NCBI GenBank assembly: GCA_049304015.1
Contig: JBAQNS010000016.1
Coordinates: 1 to 64,000, forward strand
DNA from: JAIFWN01 sp049304015
GTDB lineage: Bacteria; Patescibacteriota; Minisyncoccia; Phycocordibacterales; Zambryskibacteraceae
Direction: 5' to 3'
DNA: 64,000 nt
Shown here: in pieces, positions 8,261 through 14,385 of the stretch
Layout of the letters: the number at the start of each line of letters is the position of its first letter
Position numbering within the stretch: position 1 is the stretch's first letter
Made by a program: the position numbers and the translations under genes
The notes under the pieces: model-generated
Databases searched by the model: none
Seen by the model: the letters and a program-made list of their open reading frames with translations, nothing else
Told to the model about the DNA's origin: nothing

Positions 8261-8559
8261 CCACTGACTCTAGAACCTTTGCCCAAATAGTTGGAGGTAT
8301 CCTCGATTTGATTTCTTTGGTTGTGCCAGTACTGGCAGGAGCAGCGATGTTGGTTTTCTTCTGGGGTTTGGTCAAATTTATTTGGAAGTCCGGTGATGAA
8401 GCTAGCCATGAGGATGGTAAAAATTTGATGAAATGGGGCATTATTGCATTATTTATAATGGTTTCTTATATAAGCATTGTGCAATTTCTATATGTTGGTT
8501 TTGGGTTTGGAACTGGTAGTAGCTTTGGGATACCACTATTACCAACAAATCACTCATAA
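8257..8559 (+). CDS. pilin-like small membrane protein 3
   Basis: One hundred residues, two to three membrane spans and no long signal peptide. It belongs to a second subgroup in this array, marked by FFWGLVKFI, a charged loop with Gly-Asp and Gly-Lys, and MKWGIIALFIMVS. Those motifs recur in the next two genes. It starts inside the last four bases of the previous gene. Probably a pilus or channel subunit; function inferred from family resemblance only. Confidence 0.7.
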   Translation: MTTDSRTFAQIVGGILDLISLVVPVLAGAAMLVFFWGLVKFIWKSGDEASHEDGKNLMKWGIIALFIMVSYISIVQFLYVGFGFGTGSSFGIPLLPTNHS

Positions 8560-8560
8560 T

Positions 8561-8977
8561 ATGAAAAAGTACTTAACTCGAACTTCTATATTTATCTTGG
8601 GCAGTTTCCCTGTATATGCTTTTGGTGCCACTAGAGGTTTTAAGGAAGTTTTACTTGAGACTCAAGGAGTTATAGACAAGTTGGTAGTAATGGTTGTGGG
8701 TGTGGCTCTTTTTGCTTTCTTTTGGGGTCTAACAAAGACTATTTTTGGTGCTGGGGATGTTGAGAAACAAGCAGCGGGTAGAAATATAATGAAATATGGT
8801 ATTTTGGCACTTTTTATAATGGTTTCTATATGGAGTATTATTGGTTTCCTCCAACAAGGATTCGGGATAAACAATTCGACTTCTAACTCTAGTTTAAATT
8901 CTAATAACGCTTCTTCTGATGGTTGTACAGACGCATTTGGTAATCCTACATACACAGGAGATTGTGGCACATTTTAG
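8561..8977 (+). CDS. pilin-like small membrane protein 4
   Basis: An ATG at 8561, one base after the previous stop codon, gives a 138-residue protein with a signal peptide ending near VYAFG. A longer frame exists upstream but reads through the previous gene. FFWGLTKTIF, the loop GDVEKQAAGRNIMKYG and LALFIMVSIWSIIGFL align with its neighbours. It carries a Ser/Asn-rich tail ending with two cysteines (DGCTDAFGNPTYTGDCG), possibly a disulfide-closed exposed end. Confidence 0.7.
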   Translation: MKKYLTRTSIFILGSFPVYAFGATRGFKEVLLETQGVIDKLVVMVVGVALFAFFWGLTKTIFGAGDVEKQAAGRNIMKYGILALFIMVSIWSIIGFLQQGFGINNSTSNSSLNSNNASSDGCTDAFGNPTYTGDCGTF

Positions 8978-9020
8978 CTCATCCACCTTTACTGCTAGCG
9001 TTAGTTTGGATAGGGGGTAT

Positions 9021-9026
9021 AATATA
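9021..9026 (+). promoter_or_regulatory. possible internal -10 box for pilin-like genes 5 and 6
   Basis: The 95-base gap after pilin-like gene 4 holds a TATAAT (near 9019-9026) with a GGGGG run before it. It lies about 50 bases upstream of the next ATG. The -35 is weak. A separate promoter would let the last two genes be expressed differently. Confidence 0.4.
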
Positions 9027-9072
9027 ATGCATACCGTTTATAGGTATATTAAAATTAATTTCAATTTTACAC

Positions 9073-9417
9073 ATGAAAAAGTTTTTACTTATAAGTCTCG
9101 CAGCAGCTCCAGCTCTTGCGTTTGGTGCATCAACTAGTGGTTTTGACTCATTCTTGAGCTCAGTGAAGGGAACTGTGGATAAACTCATTCCTTTCCTAGT
9201 TGGTCTCGCACTTTTGGGATTTTTCTGGGGCTTGGTCAAATTTATTTTCAACAGCAACAATGACGAAGGACGAGAGGAAGCAAAATCAATGATGATTTAT
9301 GCCATTATTGCTCTATTCGTAATGACCGCCGTTTGGGGTCTTGTAGGTTTCCTAGGTACAGCTATCGGTGTTGATCAAGGAGGCTCAGTCACACTTCCTA
9401 GAACTCCAAGTCTATAA
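9073..9417 (+). CDS. pilin-like small membrane protein 5
   Basis: The 114-residue product has a signal peptide (cleavage plausible near AFG-AS), then FFWGLVKFIFNSNNDEGREEAKSMM and IIALFVMTAVWGLVGFL, matching genes 3 and 4 of the array. It is separated from gene 4 by 95 bases containing a TATAAT box. It probably forms the same kind of two-span subunit. Confidence 0.72.
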   Translation: MKKFLLISLAAAPALAFGASTSGFDSFLSSVKGTVDKLIPFLVGLALLGFFWGLVKFIFNSNNDEGREEAKSMMIYAIIALFVMTAVWGLVGFLGTAIGVDQGGSVTLPRTPSL

Positions 9418-9422
9418 TCAGA

Positions 9423-9701
9423 ATGGCAGCAGCAGAGATTACCATTGTTCCTTTCTTGTACAAGGTTAATGCTGTGGTTATAAATCCTGTCATTAAACTT
9501 GTATTTGCCATAGCTATCGTGATTTTCTTTTATGGCATTTATCAGTTTATAAGTGAAGAAACAGGGGACAAAGGAAGAGAACAAGGTAAGAAGAAAATCT
9601 TGTGGGGACTTGTAGGGATGCTCATAATGTTTAGTGCATATGGCATCATCAATCTAATATTGGGTACGTTTAATTTTCCCAAACCGGGAATACTCCCATA
9701 G
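9423..9701 (+). CDS. pilin-like small membrane protein 6
   Basis: The last and shortest member (92 residues) of the array, with two spans flanking a charged loop (SEETGDKGREQGKKK) and the motif IVIFFYGIYQFI in place of FFWGLVKFI. It starts 5 bases after gene 5 and is followed by a strong terminator, which closes the cluster that began with the solute-binding protein. Confidence 0.7.
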   Translation: MAAAEITIVPFLYKVNAVVINPVIKLVFAIAIVIFFYGIYQFISEETGDKGREQGKKKILWGLVGMLIMFSAYGIINLILGTFNFPKPGILP

Positions 9702-9705
9702 AAAT

Positions 9706-9735
9706 AAAAAGAACTCCCAATCGGGAGTTCTTTTT
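9706..9735. terminator. bidirectional intrinsic terminator
   Basis: AAAAAGAACTCCC and GGGAGTTCTTTTT are perfect arms around AATC. It terminates the pilin-like cluster on + and the two minus-strand tRNAs on -. Confidence 0.92.
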
Positions 9736-9738
9736 ATT

Positions 9739-9822
9739 TGGTGCCGGGGAGAGGACTTGAACCTCCACACCTTGCGGTACCAGTTCCTAAAACTGGCGTG
9801 TCTACCATTTCACCACCCCGGC
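9739..9822 (-). tRNA. tRNA-Leu (anticodon TAG)
   Basis: Read on the minus strand this gives a class II tRNA with a 7-bp acceptor (GCCGGGG/CCCCGGC), an anticodon arm CCAGT-TTTAGGA-ACTGG, a long variable arm, T loop GGTTCAAGTCC, and an encoded CCA end. It lies directly before the terminator. Confidence 0.95.
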
Positions 9823-9909
9823 ATAATACGGATACTTGTACTTGTGGTCAGGAATAGTTTTTTGCTAAAAACTTCCCCGACCCGGACTCGCGCCGTCGCG
9901 CTCCGTCTC

Positions 9910-9932
9910 GCACAAGTGCTCCGCACTTGTGC
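9910..9932 (-). other. perfect hairpin joined to the 3' end of tRNA-Lys
   Basis: GCACAAGTGC and GCACTTGTGC are perfect 10-bp arms around TCC. The right arm shares its last bases with the tRNA-Lys acceptor stem. On the minus strand it follows the tRNA directly and is not followed by a T run, so a processing or stability role is more likely than termination. Confidence 0.6.
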
Positions 9933-10002
9933 GCCCAGTAGGAGTCGAACCTACGACCATCTCCTTAAGAGGGAGCTGCTCTACCAGCTGAGCTATGGGC
10001 GC
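9930..10002 (-). tRNA. tRNA-Lys (anticodon CTT)
   Basis: On the minus strand: acceptor GCGCCCA/TGGGCGC, D arm AGCTCAGCTGGTAGAGC, anticodon loop CTCTTAA giving CTT, T arm GTAGGTTCGACTCCTAC. CCA is not encoded. Confidence 0.93.
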
Positions 10003-10028
10003 TCGAATGTAGAGTATCGCAAATTTCT

Positions 10029-10046
10029 AACGATTTTTCAATCGTT
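10029..10046. other. small hairpin between divergent tRNA genes
   Basis: AACGATT-TTTC-AATCGTT lies in the gap between minus-strand tRNA-Lys and plus-strand tRNA-Cys. A TGATAAT stretch follows and could be the -10 for tRNA-Cys. Role unknown. Confidence 0.4.
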
Positions 10047-10069
10047 TTATGATAATGTAGATTCTGTTC

Positions 10070-10140
10070 GGCCTAGTAGCCAAGTGGTAAGGCACGGCTC
10101 TGCAAAAGCTTCATCGGCGGTTCGATTCCGCCCTAGGCCT
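10070..10140 (+). tRNA. tRNA-Cys (anticodon GCA)
   Basis: Acceptor GGCCTAG/CTAGGCC, anticodon loop CTGCAAA giving GCA, T arm GGCGGTTCGATTCCGCC, and U73 as usual for tRNA-Cys. CCA is not encoded. Confidence 0.93.
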
Positions 10141-10176
10141 CCCGAACAGTTTGTGTTTATAATAACTGTGAGGCAT

Positions 10177-10262
10177 GCCCGGGTGGTGGAATGGTATACA
10201 CGGAGGACTTAAAATCCTCTGGTCGCAAGACCTTGTGGGTTCGAGTCCCACCCCGGGCACCA
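10177..10262 (+). tRNA. tRNA-Leu (anticodon TAA)
   Basis: Class II tRNA: acceptor GCCCGGG/CCCGGGC, anticodon arm GAGGA-CTTAAAA-TCCTC giving TAA, long variable arm GGTCGCAAGACC, T arm GTGGGTTCGAGTCCCAC, encoded CCA. Only two bases separate it from tRNA-Gly. Confidence 0.95.
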
Positions 10263-10264
10263 AA

Positions 10265-10335
10265 GCGAGGTTAGTTTAGTGGTAGAACTGGTGCTTCCCA
10301 AGCATCGGGCGCGAGTTCGATTCTCGCACCTCGCA
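10265..10335 (+). tRNA. tRNA-Gly (anticodon CCC)
   Basis: Acceptor GCGAGGT/ACCTCGC, anticodon arm GGTGC-TTCCCAA-GCATC giving CCC, T arm GCGAGTTCGATTCTCGC. CCA is not encoded. The last part of this tRNA (10322-10336) is repeated exactly at 10425-10439, and its T arm has a complementary copy at 10340-10348. Confidence 0.93.
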
Positions 10336-10439
10336 CCTTAGAATCGAACTGGGAAGGGGTCGGGAAACGGGAGTTTCCCGTAGAGGAAGGTTGGGAAAAC
10401 CGTTGGTTTCCCAGATGTGAGATATCTCGCACCTCGCAC
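10322..10439 (+). repeat. 15-bp direct repeat of the tRNA-Gly 3' end with inverted repeats between
   Basis: TCTCGCACCTCGCAC occurs at 10322-10336 (inside tRNA-Gly) and at 10425-10439. The 88 bases between them hold TTCGATTCT/AGAATCGAA (10316-10324 with 10340-10348), and two GGGAAAC...GTTTCCC-type hairpins. A tRNA 3' end duplicated downstream is what integration sites look like; here nothing large remains between the copies. Confidence 0.65.
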
Positions 10440-10443
10440 AAAG

Positions 10444-10773
10444 CTATAAAGTTTCGTTTGTTATCTCGTCCAATCTTTGTCTATTTCTTTCTCCGTAGTC
10501 GATTCTCCAAGTGAAGTGGGGGACAATGCCAATTTTGGATTTGTTCCTAATATATTCATTTAGTTCCCCACCCTTACGAATTAGAAATTTCAAAGCAGTG
10601 TCCTCTTCTTTTTCTGGTAGGGTGGTAAAGAAAAAATTTGCAGATTTTCCTGATTCGTTGAGTTCTACGCGAGTGACAGTGATGAGGGAAGATGGGGTTG
10701 ATTCTCTAAGCACAAAATCAGCCGCAAGCTTGTGGAGAATTTCTGCTGTTCTTTCTTTTTTAACTGGTTTCAT
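10444..10773 (-). CDS. rbfA: ribosome-binding factor A
   Basis: RbfA helps mature the 5' end of 16S rRNA and the 30S subunit. The 109-residue protein has the family's KH-like fold: RTAEILHKLAADFVLRE helix near the N-terminus, ITVTRVELNESGKSANFFFTTLP strand pair, and the conserved PHFTWRIDYGERNRQRLDEI C-terminus (family consensus P-L-F-x-D-G-R). Its ATG overlaps the infB stop codon by one base (TAATG), the standard infB-rbfA order. Confidence 0.92.
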   Translation of the reverse strand: MKPVKKERTAEILHKLAADFVLRESTPSSLITVTRVELNESGKSANFFFTTLPEKEEDTALKFLIRKGGELNEYIRNKSKIGIVPHFTWRIDYGERNRQRLDEITNETL

Positions 10774-12278
10774 TATTTTGTAACTTTAATTATAGATTCA
10801 AGGATGTCTCCAGGGGCAATTTCAATCTTTGATTCAATGAGTGAACCGAACTCTGTGCCTTCATTTACTCTCTCTGTGGCTACTTTGGATTGCTGCAGCT
10901 CTTTAACCTTACCTCGACCAATTTCTGCTTCTCGTCGAATGATTCTTATTTGTGAACCGAGGTCAATAACTCCTGTTTGAACCCTGGCACCCAAAACTTG
11001 TTTGTCTTTGTTTAAACTAAAGATACGAAGCACTTTTGCTTGTCCGGACACTTCTTCGACTTCAATGTGAGGCTCTCTCTCTTCGAGTAATTCTTCTATT
11101 CGCTCAGTTAGTTTATAAATAATATCAAAGCTTTCTATTTTAATGAGAGATCTTTCAGCCAGTGGTCCTGCCTGAGGGTCAATTTTGGTGTTAAACGAAA
11201 AGATAATAGTGCCAGGGGTGGCGAGTGCGCTCTTCACATCATTTTCACTCACGGTACCTATCCCAGAGAGGATTATCTGTGGTTGAATTCTTTCTCTACA
11301 AAGTTTTCCTATTTCATAAACTAATGCCTCAAGGCTCCCAGCAGTGTCGGCTTTAATAATAATAGGCAACACATTCATATCTTCAGGAATAACTATATTT
11401 TGTTTTTTGCTGCAGCATTTTATCTTTTCACTATCTGCATAAAATTGAGCCTGTTTTTTGTCCTCAAATAATTCAAACACTGCTCCTACTGGAGGAGGAT
11501 TATCCCAACCGACTATTTGGACAGGACTAGAAAAGGTCGCTTCATCAATCTGTTTGTCATGAAGGTCGAGGATATATCGAAGTGGGGCGATGCATCCAGT
11601 AGAAGCCACAAACATACCTTTTTTCATCGTGCCATCTTTGATGATACCAACAGCACTAACTCCCTTTTTGGGATCAAGTTTGGATTCAATGATTATACCC
11701 GTGCCCCATCTGCCTTTGTCTCCAGAAAATCCTTCGAGTTCTGCTATGAGGAAAATCATCTCCAGTAGGTCATTTATGCCAGCACCAGATTTAGAAGATA
11801 TTTCAGCTACAGGAACATTACCACCATAACCTTCGACGAAAATGTCGTTCTCAGCGAGGCTTTGTTTGGCGCGTTCAATGTTGGCACTTGGTTTGTCTAT
11901 CTTGGTGATAGCAACAATAAATTGAATTGCAGCCCCTTTTATCATTTTATAAGATTCAATAGTTTGAGGTTTGACCCCATCTTCTGCAGATACGATGAGG
12001 ATTGCTATGTCGGCTACAGAAGCACCGCGAGTGCGGATGCCTTGAAAGGCTTCGTGTCCAGGTGTATCAAGAAAAGTGATTTTTCCCACCGAGCCGTCAA
12101 GCTTCACGTGTTCTATCTCATACGCACTGACATGTTGAGTGATACCGCCCGCTTCACCTTCGACAATATTTGATTTTCTAATGTAGTCCAAAAGAGTCGA
12201 TTTGCCATGATCGATGTGGCCCATGACTGCGACTACAGGAGGGCGAGATTCTTTGGTTTTTGTGTTTAGAAGTCCCAT
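10773..12278 (-). CDS. infB: translation initiation factor IF-2 (short form)
   Basis: IF-2 is the GTPase that brings initiator tRNA to the 30S subunit. At 501 residues it begins almost directly at the G domain: G1 GHIDHGKST (residues 20-28), G3 DTPGHE (about 70), G4 TKID. Domains II, III and IV (SVGIIKDGT-like barrel; VLGARVQTGVIDLG) follow. The long N-terminal IF2N region of most bacteria is absent. A CCSKK insert occurs in the middle. The ATG at 12278 has a TAATCT box 9 bases upstream, so the leader is very short or absent. rbfA follows with a one-base overlap. Confidence 0.96.
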   Translation of the reverse strand: MGLLNTKTKESRPPVVAVMGHIDHGKSTLLDYIRKSNIVEGEAGGITQHVSAYEIEHVKLDGSVGKITFLDTPGHEAFQGIRTRGASVADIAILIVSAEDGVKPQTIESYKMIKGAAIQFIVAITKIDKPSANIERAKQSLAENDIFVEGYGGNVPVAEISSKSGAGINDLLEMIFLIAELEGFSGDKGRWGTGIIIESKLDPKKGVSAVGIIKDGTMKKGMFVASTGCIAPLRYILDLHDKQIDEATFSSPVQIVGWDNPPPVGAVFELFEDKKQAQFYADSEKIKCCSKKQNIVIPEDMNVLPIIIKADTAGSLEALVYEIGKLCRERIQPQIILSGIGTVSENDVKSALATPGTIIFSFNTKIDPQAGPLAERSLIKIESFDIIYKLTERIEELLEEREPHIEVEEVSGQAKVLRIFSLNKDKQVLGARVQTGVIDLGSQIRIIRREAEIGRGKVKELQQSKVATERVNEGTEFGSLIESKIEIAPGDILESIIKVTK

Positions 12279-12337
12279 AAGAGCCTTAGATTATCATATT
12301 GTTGTCCTAAAAACACGGACTGTATTAGAATGGCAAT

Positions 12338-13510
12338 ATGAGTTTGTTTAAACCAAAAAGAGTTTATATGGATTATGCGTCGACGACTCCAGTTTTGCCT
12401 GTGGTAAAAAAGGCTATGGACAAGTATTTGTCACAGGATTTTTATAACCCTTCAGCTATTTATGAAGAAGGAAATAAGGTCAAAGCAGAACTTGATCGGA
12501 TGCGCACGTCTGTCGCAAGGTTAGTAGGAGTAAAAAGCAAAGATATTTACTTCACTGGGAGTGGGACGGAGTCTATTAACCTTGCAGTCTTAGGAGTTTT
12601 TGAAAAGGCTAAAGAGAAAATTGCAAGGCCACATATTATTATCTCTGCTATAGAGCATCCTGCAGTTAAGGAATCTGTGAAGGAAATAGTTAGACGAGGA
12701 GGAGAGGTGACAATTGTTTTTGTAGATGAAGAAGGACGAGTGTCATCTCAAGAAATTTTATCTTCTATAAAACCAAATACCGTACTTGTCTCTATAATGC
12801 TTGCGAATAATGAGATAGGAACCATAGAGCCTATAAGCAAAATCAGTAGGTTAGTGGCTGAATATAAGAAGAAAAATGACACTATCTATCCGTTTGTGCA
12901 TACGGATGCAAGCCAGGCGGCAAATTATATAAAAATATATGCTCCATCACTCGGGGCAGATATGATTACCATAGATGGTTCAAAGATTTATGGCCCAAAA
13001 GGGGTTGGAGTTTTGGTAGTGAAGTCTAATGTTTTAATTAACCCAATTATTTTTGGTGGAGGACAGGAAAGAGGTCTTCGTTCGGGGACAGAAAATGTGG
13101 CTCAGATTGTCGGCTTCACAAAAGCTTTTGAAATGGCAGATAAAGACAGAGAAGATGAGTCTAAGAGACTAGAAATTATAAAAACTAAATTTATAAATGA
13201 CCTAAAGAAATATTTACCAGAAATTATTATTAATACTCCAGCAAAGGATAGCTTACCTAATATAGTCAGTGTCTCTAAAAGTGGTATGCTCGCAGAATTA
13301 GTAGCCATAAAGATGGATTTAAAGGGCTTTCTTGTTTCAACAGGCAGTGCTTGTGGGTCGAACAAAGGCGCTTCAGGAACAGAGACTCTTGTGGGTATGG
13401 GCAAAGGGGAATTAAAGGAGTCTACGATTAGATTTTCTTTTGGGAGAGGGACAAAAATGAGTGATGTAGACAGAGCTTCAAGAGTTTTTGTTCAAATAAT
13501 GCAGGGATAA
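12338..13510 (+). CDS. cysteine desulfurase (IscS/NifS family)
   Basis: This PLP enzyme takes sulfur from cysteine for Fe-S clusters or tRNA thiolation. The 390-residue protein has the family layout: MDYASTTPV start, FTGSGTESINLAV PLP-binding loop, IISAIEHPAV, VSIMLANNEIGTIEPI, HTDASQAAN, the PLP lysine in SKIYGPKGVG, and RSGTENV. The catalytic cysteine lies in STGSACGSNKG near residue 334. No iscU or tRNA thiolase gene is next to it. TAGAAT ends 6 bases before the ATG and no Shine-Dalgarno is seen, so a leaderless mRNA is likely. Confidence 0.95.
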   Translation: MSLFKPKRVYMDYASTTPVLPVVKKAMDKYLSQDFYNPSAIYEEGNKVKAELDRMRTSVARLVGVKSKDIYFTGSGTESINLAVLGVFEKAKEKIARPHIIISAIEHPAVKESVKEIVRRGGEVTIVFVDEEGRVSSQEILSSIKPNTVLVSIMLANNEIGTIEPISKISRLVAEYKKKNDTIYPFVHTDASQAANYIKIYAPSLGADMITIDGSKIYGPKGVGVLVVKSNVLINPIIFGGGQERGLRSGTENVAQIVGFTKAFEMADKDREDESKRLEIIKTKFINDLKKYLPEIIINTPAKDSLPNIVSVSKSGMLAELVAIKMDLKGFLVSTGSACGSNKGASGTETLVGMGKGELKESTIRFSFGRGTKMSDVDRASRVFVQIMQG

Positions 13511-13534
13511 ATCCACTATGTTATAATCGTGCGC

Positions 13535-14362
13535 ATGACAACAATGGAAGATTTGACCAAAACACAGATCATCCTTCTAACCCTCCTTGTGAGCTTTGTA
13601 ACTTCTATTGCCACAGGGATTATTACTGCTTCCTTGCTCGCTGAGGCACCATTGAGTGTGACCCAGACTATCAATAGAGTTGTGGAGAGAACTATAGAGA
13701 AAGTGAATCCAACCAGCACTAATTCAACATTGAAAGAGGTGACAGTGGTCAAAGAAGAAGATTCTATTATGAATTCAATAAATTCTTCGACTCAGTCATT
13801 GGTTAGAATCAAGGAGCCAATTGCAGTAGATGGCACGCAGGCTTTTTATGCCATAGGGGCGATAGTTTCTAAAACAGGTTTAGTTATTTCTGACAAAAGA
13901 GGAGTTATTCTCGGAGGGACATACAGTATTACTTTGGCCGATGGTTCTATCTTACCAGCTATAGTGGCTTATGTGAGTGACACAGAAAGATTGGCAGTAT
14001 TTAAAATTGTTCTAGATACTAATCATCAAAATGGATTAACCCCAATCAGTTTTTCTTCTAAGGAATTGCAACTCGGACAGAGTGTTATCGCTATGGAGGG
14101 TAGAGAAAAGAATGTTGTTGGTATAGGCCGAGTCACTGGCTTGAATACCCGAACTGAGAAAAATTCAAAGGGGGTGGATGTCACTGTACCTTATTCAGTT
14201 GAGACAGATATAGATCCAACAAACGAGATTCAAGGCAGTCTCTTGCTGAATTTATCTGGTGAATTAGTAGGTATCAAAACTTCGAATGATGATCTGATTG
14301 TGCCTGCTCGTGTTTATACAGCCATCTCACCAATCAGACAGGCTATAGAAAAGACGAAATAA
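13535..14362 (+). CDS. membrane-anchored trypsin-fold protein lacking the catalytic triad
   Basis: After a membrane anchor (about residues 10-35) and a Ser/Thr-rich linker, the C-terminal 200 residues follow the two-barrel layout of HtrA/S1C proteases: GAIVSKTGLVISDKRGV, ADGSILPAIVAYVSDTERLAVFKI, LGQSVIAMEG. The His site is replaced (VISDKRGV for VTNAHV), and the Ser motif GNSGGPL is replaced by EIQGSLLLNLSGELVGI. It should therefore be a pseudo-protease, perhaps a binding protein at the cell surface. The frame could start at a GTG at 13529, but TATAAT at 13522-13527 places the +1 at the ATG at 13535, which favours that start and a leaderless mRNA. Confidence 0.75.
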   Translation: MTTMEDLTKTQIILLTLLVSFVTSIATGIITASLLAEAPLSVTQTINRVVERTIEKVNPTSTNSTLKEVTVVKEEDSIMNSINSSTQSLVRIKEPIAVDGTQAFYAIGAIVSKTGLVISDKRGVILGGTYSITLADGSILPAIVAYVSDTERLAVFKIVLDTNHQNGLTPISFSSKELQLGQSVIAMEGREKNVVGIGRVTGLNTRTEKNSKGVDVTVPYSVETDIDPTNEIQGSLLLNLSGELVGIKTSNDDLIVPARVYTAISPIRQAIEKTK

Positions 14363-14385
14363 TTTTGTTAGTTTAATAGAAAAAT

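Noticed and set aside
9757..10212. 151-residue open frame
   Set aside because: Runs across four tRNA genes.
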